17,747 bases of DNA from DATEEG01 sp035525055 (GCA_035525055.1 DATLEZ010000027.1:1-17747); one strand, 5' to 3'. Positions 1 through 7,420 are shown, numbered from the stretch's first letter. Notes: generated from the sequence alone by a model not told the origin. Translations and numbers: made by a program.

Positions 1-214
1 CGACCGTTGGGCGGTGATGAACGCCAACACATCCGCCGTTGTCACCTCCACCGGGTCCTTCGGGACCAGAGTGAAGAACACCTTCAAATCGAACCCGGCC
101 GCCAGCACCGTGTTCGGCCGACACCGAGCCGCAGCGAACTCCGAGATAGACATCCACCACCGGATGACCAAGCCGAACCTCGACCCCCTCCAACGCCGAA
201 ATCCCCCGCAACAT
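1..214 (-). pseudogene. Tyrosine recombinase/integrase, N-terminal fragment, probably frameshifted, cut by window edge
   Basis: The minus strand from the ATG at 153 to base 1 encodes 51 residues, including RPNTVLAAGFDLKVFF and VEVTTADVLAFITAQR. This is the pattern of the SAM-like core-binding domain of tyrosine recombinases (Arg-Pro-Asn-Thr followed by a helix, then the V-T-xx-D-V-xx-F-I helix). The residues just before it in a family member appear in another frame: from the ATG at 214 one reads ...GHPVVDVYL. That frame joins the downstream one if one G of the GG pair at 141-142 is removed, giving VYL-EFAAARCRPNT. The gene therefore looks like a former or recently frameshifted recombinase starting at 214, 16 bases past the 3' end of tRNA-Ala. 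The catalytic domain lies outside the window. No good Shine-Dalgarno site precedes either ATG. A sequencing error at 141-142 would also explain the frame change. The family call is from recognition, not a search. Confidence 0.6.
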
Positions 215-230
215 CAGGGGATCTTGAGGG

Positions 231-303
<73 letters not shown>

Positions 304-346
304 GAGAAACCTGAAATCTGGGTGAATTGGGAAGGGTACCAGCCGC

Positions 347-757
347 TCAGGGAGCCTCAGATACGGCCGGGGTCCAGTCGACGACCGGCGCGTCTCTCCA
401 GAGTCGCTCGAGGTCGTAGTACTCGCGAGTCGACGGCTGGAACACGTGAACCATGATGTCGCCGTAGTCGAGCAGCACCCACTCGGCCTCAGGCCGGCCC
501 TCGTCACGCAGTGGCTTTCTGCCCGCCTCCTTGAGCCGCTCCTCGACATGGTCTGCCAGGGATTGGGTATGAGGCCGGGAGTTCCCGGTGGCTATCACAA
601 ACACCTCGGTGATCACAAACAGGTCCCCGACTTCCAACAGGACGATGTCCTGGCCCTTCTTGTCGGATATGGCGTCTGCTGCCAACCGGGCAAGTGTCAC
701 TGCGTCTACGGTTCCAACCTCCTTGCTTCGGGCGACATTAGACCCGGGGTGGGACAT
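347..757 (-). CDS. rsfS: Ribosomal silencing factor RsfS
   Basis: RsfS binds ribosomal protein uL14 on the 50S subunit and blocks subunit joining, lowering translation in starvation or stationary phase. The 136-residue product shows the family fold throughout: DKKGQDIVLLEV at about 33-44, the VFVIATGNSRPHTQSLADHV segment at about 53-72, then GRPEAEWVLLDYGDIMVHVFQP and YYDLERLW, the usual C-terminal signature. The ATG at 757 has only a weak ribosome site. A perfect AAGGAGG at 724-718 lies inside the reading frame, 17 bases before an in-frame GTG at 700, so a start at residue 20, closer to the usual family N-terminus, is possible. In many actinobacteria rsfS directly follows nadD. Here a divergent CoA-binding gene lies between them, only 38 bases from this ATG, so the two starts share one short promoter region. 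Confidence 0.93.
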   Translation of the reverse strand: MSHPGSNVARSKEVGTVDAVTLARLAADAISDKKGQDIVLLEVGDLFVITEVFVIATGNSRPHTQSLADHVEERLKEAGRKPLRDEGRPEAEWVLLDYGDIMVHVFQPSTREYYDLERLWRDAPVVDWTPAVSEAP

Positions 758-795
758 ACTCGGAGTCGTTTCCCCAACCAGCTGCCCAAAGGACC

Positions 796-1200
796 ATGAC
801 CGACCTCACACAGCTTCTGGCCTCCACCGACATCACGATCGCCGTAGTCGGAGCGACTGACAGCCCTAGCAAGTATGGAGGCATCATCTATCGCGACCTC
901 AAGGGCCTTGGCTACCGGGTGAGGGCTGTGAATCCCAACCGAGAGACGGTGGATGGGGACGAGTGCTACCCGAACCTGGCAGCTCTGCCGGAACGTCCCG
1001 ACATCATCGACGTGGTTGTGCCACCCGAGACCGGCCTGGATGTGGCCCAGGAAGCAGTTTCCCTGGGTTACGAGAACCTATGGCTGCAGCCGGGCGCCGA
1101 GGGCCCTGCCCTCGAAGAGTTTCTTCGAACGAAGAAGGTGCACTACCTCGCTGACAGCTGCATCATGGTCAGCAGCCGCCGGGTGCTTCGGACCCACTAG
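796..1200 (+). CDS. CoA-binding domain protein (YccU-like)
   Basis: This is a 134-residue single-domain Rossmann-type protein of the CoA_binding_2 family, the domain related to the nucleotide-binding part of succinyl-CoA synthetase alpha. Visible signatures are IAVVGATDSPSKYGG at about 15-29 (glycine-rich loop with the S-x-K-x-G element), YRVRAVNPN at about 40-48, PDIIDVVVPPE at about 68-78, the LWLQPGAE motif, and a terminal ADSCIMV stretch. The length is normal for the stand-alone family. The physiological role is not established; binding of CoA or acyl-CoA is inferred from the fold. A ribosome site AAAGGA sits 4 bases before the ATG. It is divergent from rsfS and convergent with nadD, with only 9 bases between the two stops. 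Confidence 0.88.
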   Translation: MTDLTQLLASTDITIAVVGATDSPSKYGGIIYRDLKGLGYRVRAVNPNRETVDGDECYPNLAALPERPDIIDVVVPPETGLDVAQEAVSLGYENLWLQPGAEGPALEEFLRTKKVHYLADSCIMVSSRRVLRTH

Positions 1201-1209
1201 CGCTCGCCG

Positions 1210-1791
1210 TCAGCTCTGGGGCTTCTCCTGATAAAGGGCCCTTTCGACCATGTAGTCGTAAACCCCGTCGGGGATGAGAAAGCGCACGCCGGTGCCGGCC
1301 ATGAACCTCTCCCTGATCATCGTCCCGCTGACTGGCAAGGCAGGCATATCGAGCCACGTTGGGGCACCAATCGCAGACTCGACTTCGGCCCGTTCGGTCC
1401 CGGGGCGGGGCAACACCGCGACCCGAACCCTCTCGAGCACTTGATCGGCTTTTTCCCAGCTGGGCAGGCCGCGGGCGGCGTCTGCTCCAAGAATCAGGAC
1501 AATCTCTTCAGAAGGCTCGAAGGTCGCCAGGGTGTCGATCGTGTAGGTCCATCCGTCGCGGTGAACCTCACGATCATCGGGGACGAAATATGAGATTCCC
1601 GCAGTCGCGATTTCCGTCATCCGCCAGCGGTCCCCGGCGGAACTGACCTTGCGATCAGCCTTCTGCCAGGGCGAACCGGCAGGTAGGTAGATGACCCGGT
1701 CAAGCCCGAGCTGACGATACGCGACTTCTCCGGCCAGGAGGTGGGCGATATGGGGAGGATCGAAGGTTCCCCCGAGGAGGCCGCTGCGCAC
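1210..1791 (-). CDS. nadD: Nicotinate-nucleotide adenylyltransferase NadD
   Basis: NadD transfers AMP from ATP to nicotinate mononucleotide, giving deamido-NAD in the cytoplasmic NAD synthesis pathway. The nucleotidyltransferase signature GGTFDPPHIAH comes a few residues after the proposed start, and the second conserved element SGTMIRERF (the ISSTxIR-type motif) is near the C-terminus. The frame is open upstream to 1944, but the extra 51 residues resemble nothing and lie over the end of the M23 gene. The GTG at 1791, giving (M)RSGLLGGTFD and 193 residues, matches the normal family start and length. No clear Shine-Dalgarno sequence precedes it; a GTG at 1812 is an alternative. The first 92 bases overlap the peptidase frame, so the two are probably co-transcribed. 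Confidence 0.92.
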   Translation of the reverse strand: MRSGLLGGTFDPPHIAHLLAGEVAYRQLGLDRVIYLPAGSPWQKADRKVSSAGDRWRMTEIATAGISYFVPDDREVHRDGWTYTIDTLATFEPSEEIVLILGADAARGLPSWEKADQVLERVRVAVLPRPGTERAEVESAIGAPTWLDMPALPVSGTMIRERFMAGTGVRFLIPDGVYDYMVERALYQEKPQS

Positions 1792-2290
1792 GTCGACGAG
1801 GATAGGAACCACGAAGGTCGCCACCGATCCAACCGGTCCGACGAGTCCGGGCGGTGGCGCGGCCTGGAGGTGGCAGGAGGTAAAGGCGGGTGGGATCGCC
1901 TGCTGCGCAAACGAGATACGGAAGTGGATCGGTGTACTCACCATTCACCCGAACTGACCAATGCAGGGCCGGCCCACCGTGAGCAAACCCCGACTTCCCC
2001 ACCACTTCTCCCGCCCCGACCCGTTCTCCGACCTCCACGAGGATCTCGGAAAGGAACGATGCCGACGACTTCAGACCATTCCCGTGGTCGATTGTCACCG
2101 ACAGCATGCCAGCGACGCTGCCGGCGAAGGTCACGACTCCGGACCCGCCTGCTCGGACTTGGCTCCCGAATCCGGCGGCCAGATCGAGACCCCAGTGCCC
2201 GGCATAGACGCCGGTCGGTTCATACGGGCCGACCACCCGCCTGGGGACGGGCGCCTGCAGGCAGAAGGCGACGGCGAGTTCGAGAAACAT
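1700..2290 (-). CDS. M23/LytM-type peptidase, actinobacterial degenerate form
   Basis: A 196-residue secreted protein related to peptidoglycan endopeptidases. The N-terminus MFLELAVAFCLQAP is a short hydrophobic export-like segment. The LytM domain follows: VVGPYEPTG, then GHWGLDLAAG with the H-x3-D zinc ligands at about 32-36, then GVVTFAGSVAGMLSVTIDHGNGL, VEVGERVGAGEVVGKSG, and finally HGGPALHWSVR. The canonical H-x-H pair reads A-L-H with an extra His six residues before the last one, as I recall for actinobacterial GHC...CLHW members, so metal binding may be altered or lost. The domain should end near DPLPYL. The remaining roughly 75 residues are Arg/Pro-rich and run over the start of nadD, which suggests a lost stop or a frameshift. 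A good ribosome site GGAGAGG lies 7 bases before the ATG. Confidence 0.78.
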   Translation of the reverse strand: MFLELAVAFCLQAPVPRRVVGPYEPTGVYAGHWGLDLAAGFGSQVRAGGSGVVTFAGSVAGMLSVTIDHGNGLKSSASFLSEILVEVGERVGAGEVVGKSGFAHGGPALHWSVRVNGEYTDPLPYLVCAAGDPTRLYLLPPPGRATARTRRTGWIGGDLRGSYPRRRAQRPPRGNLRSSPYRPPPGRRSRVSSARA

Positions 2291-2418
2291 AGGTCAACCT
2301 CTCCGCACGCCGCCCCGTCAACGTACCAACCAGAGAACGTCAGGAGAACCCTTTCGCTCGGTCCGGGCCTGCGACCACGGCCAGTAACCTCAAGCGTTCG
2401 AAACGCAAAGGACCCCGG

Positions 2419-3444
2419 ATGACGACACGCATTGGCCTCATGGGCTTCGGCCGAATCGGCCGCAACGTATTCAGGTTTCTGATCGACCACCCCGACCTCG
2501 AGGTGATGGCGATCGCCGACATCGCCGATCCCGCCGGTCTGACCTATCTCTTGAAATACGACTCGCTGTACGGACGATTTCCCCAGCCCGTCTCATACGA
2601 CAACGGCACTCTTCAGGTTGGCGATCGCTCGATTGCCTTCCTCAACTCCAAGGCGGCTGGCGAGGCCGATTGGAAGTCGCTTGGTGTCGACCTGGTGGTC
2701 GAAGCAACCGGCAAGCACCGCACCCTCGAGGAGGCACGGGCCCATCTGGCCGCCGGCGCCAAGAAGGTGGTTATCGCCTCCACCCCGGAGAAGCCGGGCG
2801 AGGTTCCGGTCCTCCTGCGAGGAATCAACGACAGCGTCTTGACTCCTGACACCGATGTGGTGGCACTCGGCTCCAACACCTCAAACGCGGTGGCGCCGAT
2901 ACTGCGGATCCTCGACAACGCACTGGGCATCGATCGCGCTTTCTTCACGACAGTTCACGCCATCACCAACGACCAGCGCCTGGCCGACGTGCCCGGGACC
3001 GGATTCAGGAGCTCGCGGGCCGCCGGCGAGAACATCATCCCGGCCGAGACCAACTCCCCCGAGATTCTCGCTCAGGTCATGCCCGAGTTGAGTGGGCGCA
3101 TCTCGGCGATGGCCCTCAACGTGCCGGTCATGGACGGTTCAACGATCGACCTCACTGCGATCGTCCGCCAGCCCACCAGCAAAGAGGCCGTCAACGCGGC
3201 GGTCGCAGCGGCAGCCTCGGGACGGTTTCGCAACGTCATTGAATTCACCTCTGACCCGATCGTGTCGTCGGATGTCAAAGCCTCGACCTATTCCGGGGTG
3301 TTCGACAGCCTGGCGACGATGGTCATGGAGGAGACAATGGTCAAGACCATTACGTGGTTCAACAACGGGTGGGGCTATTCGGCCCGACTGGTGGAGGTAT
3401 TGGAACTGATGAGCACCCAATTGAGCAACGGTGGTGAGGCATGA
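2419..3444 (+). CDS. GAPDH-family protein lacking the catalytic cysteine (probable pseudoenzyme)
   Basis: This 341-residue protein aligns along its whole length with type I glyceraldehyde-3-phosphate dehydrogenase. It has GFGRIGRNVFR at 9-19, TYLLKYDS at 42-49, VVEATGKHRT at 93-102, TTVHAITNDQRLADVP at 177-192 with the active-site His at 180, and WFNNGWGYSARLVE at 313-326. The catalytic loop, normally SNASCTTNCLAP, is shortened by three residues to SNTSNAVAP (152-160), and the protein contains no cysteine at all. Substrate-phosphate residues are also changed: the T-x-T-G-A-A-K-A loop reads AETNSPEI, and the Arg of LRVPVPDG is Asn234. NAD binding may persist, but phosphorylating dehydrogenase activity should not. 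The stop overlaps the start of the canonical gap gene. AAAGGA before the ATG is the ribosome site. The 128-bp gap upstream must hold promoters for this gene and the divergent peptidase, but I could not assign them. Confidence 0.85.
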   Translation: MTTRIGLMGFGRIGRNVFRFLIDHPDLEVMAIADIADPAGLTYLLKYDSLYGRFPQPVSYDNGTLQVGDRSIAFLNSKAAGEADWKSLGVDLVVEATGKHRTLEEARAHLAAGAKKVVIASTPEKPGEVPVLLRGINDSVLTPDTDVVALGSNTSNAVAPILRILDNALGIDRAFFTTVHAITNDQRLADVPGTGFRSSRAAGENIIPAETNSPEILAQVMPELSGRISAMALNVPVMDGSTIDLTAIVRQPTSKEAVNAAVAAAASGRFRNVIEFTSDPIVSSDVKASTYSGVFDSLATMVMEETMVKTITWFNNGWGYSARLVEVLELMSTQLSNGGEA

Positions 3445-4478
3445 CGAACACTCCGATCAGAGTTGCCATCAACGGATTCGGGCGAATCGGGCGAGCTGTA
3501 TTCAGGATCATCGCCCAGCGGCCCGAATCCGGCATCGAGATCGTGGCCATCAATGACCTGGCCGATGACGAGGTCTTGGCCTACCTCTTGGAGTACGACT
3601 CGGTGATGGGCCCGTTCGGACAGAAAGTGGAGGTAGCCGACGGCGTGATGACGACTGGCACCCACCAGGTCAGAATGCTGATGGAGAGGAATCCGGCCGC
3701 GCTTCCCTGGAAGGACCTCGCCATCGACGTGGTGATCGAAGCGACCGGTGTCTTCCGTACTCGTGAGTCGCTGCAGAAGCACCTCGATGCCGGGGCCAAG
3801 CGTGTCATCTTGACCGTGCCGGCGGACGATGACATCGATCAAACTGTCGTGCTCGGCGTCAATGACTCCGAACTCGACGACTCCGACGTCATCGTCTCCA
3901 ATGCCTCCTGCACCACTAACTGTCTGGCTCCGCTCGTCAAGGTCCTCGACGAGGCATTCGGGATCAAGCGGGGCCTGATGACGACTGTGCATGCGTACAC
4001 CAACGATCAGCGACTGGCCGACGTGCCCCACCAGGATCTCCGTCGCAGTCGTGCTGCCACCGAGAACATCATCCCCACCACAACCGGTGCGGCGAAGGCC
4101 GTCGGCAAGGTCTACCCGAAATTGGCCGGAAAGCTGCACGGCATCGCGATGCGGGTGCCGGTGCCCGACGGTTCGACCGTCGACCTGGTGTTGGAACTTG
4201 ACAGGTCGGTCTCGGTCGAAGAGGTCAACTCGGCGGTGAAGGCAGCAGCCGACGGAGCGATGTCAGGGGTGATGCAATACACCGATGACCCCATCGTTTC
4301 GACCGACATCATCGGCAACCCCCATAGCTCTGTGTTCGACGCCGGTGGCACCCAGGTGTTGGGAGGAACTCTCGTCAAGGTGTTGTCCTGGTACGACAAT
4401 GAGTGGGGCTACTCGAGCCGCGTGGTCGACCTGATCGAACGACTAGCGAAGCTGAAGGACCCCGTAAAAAGCGCGTAG
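3441..4478 (+). CDS. gap: Glyceraldehyde-3-phosphate dehydrogenase, type I, NAD-dependent
   Basis: The enzyme oxidatively phosphorylates glyceraldehyde 3-phosphate to 1,3-bisphosphoglycerate with NAD in glycolysis and runs in reverse in gluconeogenesis. The 345-residue product is complete: NGFGRIGRAVFR at 11-22, INDLADDEVLAYLLEYDS at 37-54 (Asn-Asp after strand B, typical of NAD rather than NADP use), SNASCTTNCLAP at 153-164 with catalytic Cys157, TTVHAYTNDQ at 181-190 with His184, the phosphate-site TTTGAAKA, RVPVPDGS with its Arg, and SWYDNEWGYSSRVVDL at the C-terminus. The ATG lies inside the stop of the preceding GAPDH-like gene (ATGA overlap), so the pair is probably translationally coupled and made in comparable amounts. 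Confidence 0.97.
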   Translation: MTNTPIRVAINGFGRIGRAVFRIIAQRPESGIEIVAINDLADDEVLAYLLEYDSVMGPFGQKVEVADGVMTTGTHQVRMLMERNPAALPWKDLAIDVVIEATGVFRTRESLQKHLDAGAKRVILTVPADDDIDQTVVLGVNDSELDDSDVIVSNASCTTNCLAPLVKVLDEAFGIKRGLMTTVHAYTNDQRLADVPHQDLRRSRAATENIIPTTTGAAKAVGKVYPKLAGKLHGIAMRVPVPDGSTVDLVLELDRSVSVEEVNSAVKAAADGAMSGVMQYTDDPIVSTDIIGNPHSSVFDAGGTQVLGGTLVKVLSWYDNEWGYSSRVVDLIERLAKLKDPVKSA

Positions 4479-4481
4479 CTG

Positions 4482-4663
4482 TTTGTCCCTCGCCGAAGGC
4501 GGGGGGAAGGTCCCTGCCGCCGAGGAACGAGGCGGGAGGTAGGGGGGCACTGGCAAACCCGTCCGTAAAGATCTCGAACGGGTTTGCCAGTGCCCCCCTA
4601 CCCCTGGCCGCCTATTCGGCGTCCAGCGGTACCTTCCCCCCCAGCTTCCGCTGGGGGTACAAA
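4482..4663. repeat. 182-bp imperfect inverted repeat with perfect 24-bp inner arms (MITE-like or hairpin element)
   Basis: The inner arms 4538-4561 and 4579-4602 are perfect reverse complements, each containing GGGGGGCACTGGCAAACCCG, around a 17-base loop. Homology continues outward with small mismatches and gaps: GGGGGGAAGGT at 4501-4511 matches ACCTTCCCCCC at 4631-4641, and TTTGT at 4482 matches ACAAA ending at 4663. The whole element is thus one long hairpin of about 80-base arms. It encodes no plausible protein. It could be a small non-autonomous mobile element or repeat family, or a transcript-ending structure after gap. No target-site duplication was identified. Confidence 0.8.
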
Positions 4664-4681
4664 GGCCTCTCCACAAAAGCA

Positions 4682-4705
4682 AGGGCGGGCCTTGCGGCCC
4701 GCCCT
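4682..4705 (-). terminator. Intrinsic terminator after the small membrane-protein gene
   Basis: A perfect 10-bp stem (AGGGCGGGCC / GGCCCGCCCT) with a 4-base loop. Read on the minus strand it is followed by TGCTTTTGTGG, a short T-rich tract. It lies 27 bases past the stop of the minus-strand gene ending at 4733, so it probably ends the oxidase-block transcript. It may also act on transcripts coming from gap on the plus strand. Confidence 0.65.
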
Positions 4706-4732
4706 CGGACAATCCCGATCCGGTTCCGTGAA

Positions 4733-5080
4733 TTAGTTCGAATCGGGAAGGATGGCGCTCAGGATCGCGCTCACGATCGAAATGACGATTGCTCCTAGAA
4801 GCGCCGGCAGGAAGCCGTCGATGGTCAATCCGTCCATCAACGCTGCCGTGATCGCCAGCAGGATCACGTTGACGATGATGGCGAACAATCCGAGTGTGAG
4901 GATGATCACCGGTAGCGAAAGAACCTTCAGGATGGGTTTGAGGAACGTGTTGATGAGGCCAAACACCAGGGCGATCAGGAGGATCTGCCAGATGTCGGCG
5001 GTCAGGTCGATACCTGGTACGAATCGGGCGGCCACCCAAAGGGCGGCGGCGTTGATAAGGACCTTGATGATGAAGTTCAC
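4733..5080 (-). CDS. Small four-helix membrane protein, phage holin 4_2/YvlD family
   Basis: A 115-residue integral membrane protein with four hydrophobic segments at about 3-20, 31-50, 55-77 and 90-110. Features typical of the YvlD/Phage_holin_4_2 family are ARFVPGIDL after helix 1, FGLINTFLKPILKVLSLPVIILTLGLF across helices 2 and 3, and MDGLTIDGFLPALLGAIVISIVS before the last helix. Despite the family name, such chromosomal members are not usually lysis proteins and their function is unknown. The start is GTG at 5080, overlapping the stop of the upstream oxidase gene (GTGA), which implies translational coupling. It is the last gene before the terminator at 4682-4705. Confidence 0.85.
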   Translation of the reverse strand: MNFIIKVLINAAALWVAARFVPGIDLTADIWQILLIALVFGLINTFLKPILKVLSLPVIILTLGLFAIIVNVILLAITAALMDGLTIDGFLPALLGAIVISIVSAILSAILPDSN

Positions 5081-7323
5081 AATGCGATATTAAGTGCCGA
5101 ACCCCACAGTTGCTCCGCTGTGAGGGGAATCTGGAGATCCTGGCGCCCCAAGGCGTCGCACACTGCGTTGACAACGGCCGGGGTTGACCCGATGGCTCCC
5201 GCTTCTCCGATTCCCTTGGCACCGAGAGGGTTGGTCGGTGTCGGAGTGAAGGTCTCCCCGAGTTCGAACGACGGCATAGATCCCGCCGTCGGAATCAGGT
5301 AATCAACGAACGTCGACGTCGTGAGGTTTCCGTCCTCGTCATATCGGATCGCCTCCCAGAGAGCCTGACCCACTCCTTGAGCGATGCCTCCGTGACGCTG
5401 GCCGGCGGCCAGCATCGGGTTGACGATCACCCCGGCATCGTCGACGGCAAGCATTCTCAGGAGGGAGACAGCGCCGGTTTCCGGATCGACCTCCACGACC
5501 GCCATGTGGGCGCCAAAGGGGAAGTTGGGGCCACCCGAACGCAAGTGCACTCCGGCGTCCAGTCCCGGTTCCTCCTCGGGCAGGGCCTTTCCTTCGAGTG
5601 CTGCCTGGACGATCTCCAACCAGGTCACTTTGACGTCGGTTCCCTTGACGATGGCAGCACCGTCGACCAGCTCGATGTCTCCCGGCGCGGCTTCCAGCAG
5701 ATGGGCGGCAACCCTGATGGCCTTTTCGGCCACTTTGCCGGCGACTTCGTGGGCTGCTGCGCCTCCCTGGGCGACCGAACGCGATCCCGAGGTGCCGAAG
5801 CCATACGGAGCGGAGAATGTATCGCCTTGATCCACCCGGATTAGGTTCAGCGGCAGGCCCAGTTGGGCGGCGACGATCTGTGCGAAGGCGGTCCGGTGTC
5901 CTTGACCCTGATCGAGGGTCTCGACATATGCGGTGACGCTGCCATCCGGGGAGACGCTCAGGGTGGCCGCGCCCCAGTCCTCAAATGAACACACCTCGAC
6001 GTAGGAGGCCAGGCCGATCCCGAACAGACGACCCTGGGCGCGAGCCTCGACCTGCTGTCGCCGGAGCTCCTGGTAGCCAGCGATCTCCAGAAGGCGATCC
6101 AGGTTGGCCGGGTAGTCGCCCGTGTCGTATGTGTACCCAGCCACACTCTTGTACGGGAACCGATCGGCCTTTACGAAGTTCGTCTGCCTCACTTCGGCCG
6201 GGTCCATCCCCAGCACGGCAGCGAGATGATCGAGAGCGCGCTCCACGGTCAGAGTCGCCTCCGGCCGGCCCGCACCCCGGTAGATGCCGCGCGGGCTCCG
6301 GTTGGTCCACACCCCTTTCATCCTCCAGGCGTAAGTGGTGATGTCGTAGTTGCCCGTGCCGATGCGGGCGGTGACGGTGTGAAAAGACAGGTACCGATGG
6401 CGACACCCGAGATCGACCAGCCAGTCGACCGACAGGGCCTTGATGCGTCCGTCCTCGTCGGCCACCAGGCGATAGCGAGACCTCATCGATCGTCCGTGGC
6501 CAAGGCTCTGGAGGTGCTCGCGCCGGCCCTCGACCCACTTCACCGGACGCCCAATCCGCCGCGCTGCGAAGGCGACCAGCATCTCCTCCTCAGCGAGGTC
6601 GAACTTCCCTCCAAAGCCGCCGCCGACGAAGTTGGTGATCACTCTTACCGTCGAGACAGGTACCTGGAAGCTCTTGGCGAGCTCCTCCTGCATCAAATGG
6701 GGAACTTGCGTGGTCAGGTACATGTTGAGACCGCCGTCCCTCCATTCGGCGATCGCCACCCGACACTCCATTGGGGCCGGGACGACCCGGGGATGATCGA
6801 CCAGACCCTCGATCACGATGGGTCCGTCCATGGCCGCAATCGCCTCAAAGTCGCCGCGGCCGCGCTCGTAGGCGACATTTGATGCTTGACCCTCGTGGAT
6901 CGGCGCTGCGGCAATGGCAGCCTCAACGTCACCGACGATGTCAAGTGGTTCGTAGTCGACCTCGACGAGATCGACAGCATCCCGGGCTTGTTCGGGCGAA
7001 TCGGCGATCACTGCAGCAACCGGATCGCCGGGCATAAGCGCCAAACCCTGGACCAGTGCGTACCGACGCGGAATGTTCCTATCGGGATCGGGTTCGGGAG
7101 GCATCGACAGATCGGCGACGTCCTCCGGAGTCAGGACCGCCCAGACGCCAGGAGCCGACTCGGCGGCGGAGGTGTCGATTGAAGTGATGCGGGCATGGGG
7201 AAATGGCGACCGGACAATGGCCAGATAGAGCGTGCCGGCGGGAGTGAGATCCTCCGTGAAAGTGGCGCGCCCTTGAATGAGCGCGGGGTCTTCAACCCGA
7301 GGAACGGAAACACCGATGGCCAC
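5077..7323 (-). CDS. Xanthine oxidase-family molybdopterin-binding subunit (form II CoxL-like)
   Basis: This is the large molybdenum-cofactor subunit of a xanthine oxidase-family hydroxylase or oxidase, 748 residues, close to the normal 750-800. Recognisable elements in order: SVPRVEDPALIQGRATFTEDL at the N-terminus, GGGFGGK at 234-240, YRGAGR at 348-353, DQGQGH at 471-476 and KGIGEAG at 703-709 with the catalytic Glu707. The YRGAGR loop is that of form II CoxL-like proteins and lacks the Cys of the aerobic CO dehydrogenase AYxCSFR loop. The substrate is therefore probably an aldehyde or heterocycle, not certainly CO. The start is GTG. The FAD (CoxM) and [2Fe-2S] (CoxS) subunits needed for electron transfer are not in the window, though CoxE-like and MoxR/CoxD-like genes lie upstream in the same direction. 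Confidence 0.93.
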   Translation of the reverse strand: MAIGVSVPRVEDPALIQGRATFTEDLTPAGTLYLAIVRSPFPHARITSIDTSAAESAPGVWAVLTPEDVADLSMPPEPDPDRNIPRRYALVQGLALMPGDPVAAVIADSPEQARDAVDLVEVDYEPLDIVGDVEAAIAAAPIHEGQASNVAYERGRGDFEAIAAMDGPIVIEGLVDHPRVVPAPMECRVAIAEWRDGGLNMYLTTQVPHLMQEELAKSFQVPVSTVRVITNFVGGGFGGKFDLAEEEMLVAFAARRIGRPVKWVEGRREHLQSLGHGRSMRSRYRLVADEDGRIKALSVDWLVDLGCRHRYLSFHTVTARIGTGNYDITTYAWRMKGVWTNRSPRGIYRGAGRPEATLTVERALDHLAAVLGMDPAEVRQTNFVKADRFPYKSVAGYTYDTGDYPANLDRLLEIAGYQELRRQQVEARAQGRLFGIGLASYVEVCSFEDWGAATLSVSPDGSVTAYVETLDQGQGHRTAFAQIVAAQLGLPLNLIRVDQGDTFSAPYGFGTSGSRSVAQGGAAAHEVAGKVAEKAIRVAAHLLEAAPGDIELVDGAAIVKGTDVKVTWLEIVQAALEGKALPEEEPGLDAGVHLRSGGPNFPFGAHMAVVEVDPETGAVSLLRMLAVDDAGVIVNPMLAAGQRHGGIAQGVGQALWEAIRYDEDGNLTTSTFVDYLIPTAGSMPSFELGETFTPTPTNPLGAKGIGEAGAIGSTPAVVNAVCDALGRQDLQIPLTAEQLWGSALNIAL

Positions 7324-7360
7324 GGCAGAACGATAGGAGTGTGATTGGTGAGTTCAGGAA

Positions 7361-7388
7361 CGTGGTACGTGGTACGTGGTACGTACGG
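7361..7388. repeat. 7-bp tandem repeat array, unit CGTGGTA
   Basis: Three exact copies of CGTGGTA are followed by a degenerate fourth (CGTACGG), upstream of the oxidase gene. The array lies in a 160-bp gap with no gene. Heptamer phasing does not preserve a reading frame, and none is open here. Confidence 0.8.
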
Positions 7389-7420
7389 AACCGTAGAAGT
7401 TCGCGATCAGGGGTTCGAGG

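Noticed and set aside
1741..2292. 183-residue plus-strand open frame opposite nadD and the M23 peptidase
   Set aside because: Arg/Pro/Ser-rich shadow translation without motifs; both opposite-strand genes are supported by family signatures.
3375..4139. 254-residue minus-strand open frame across the GAPDH genes
   Set aside because: It lies antisense to two well-supported GAPDH coding regions, has no recognisable domain, and is explained by high-GC codon bias.
4443..5222. 259-residue minus-strand open frame across the inverted repeat and membrane-protein gene
   Set aside because: Its translation is Arg/Pro-rich without family features, whereas the frame 4733-5080 gives a typical four-helix membrane protein.
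5077..7323. Assignment as true aerobic CO dehydrogenase large subunit
   Set aside because: The active-site loop is YRGAGR, not the Cys-containing AYxCSFR of form I CoxL, so CO as substrate is not supported.
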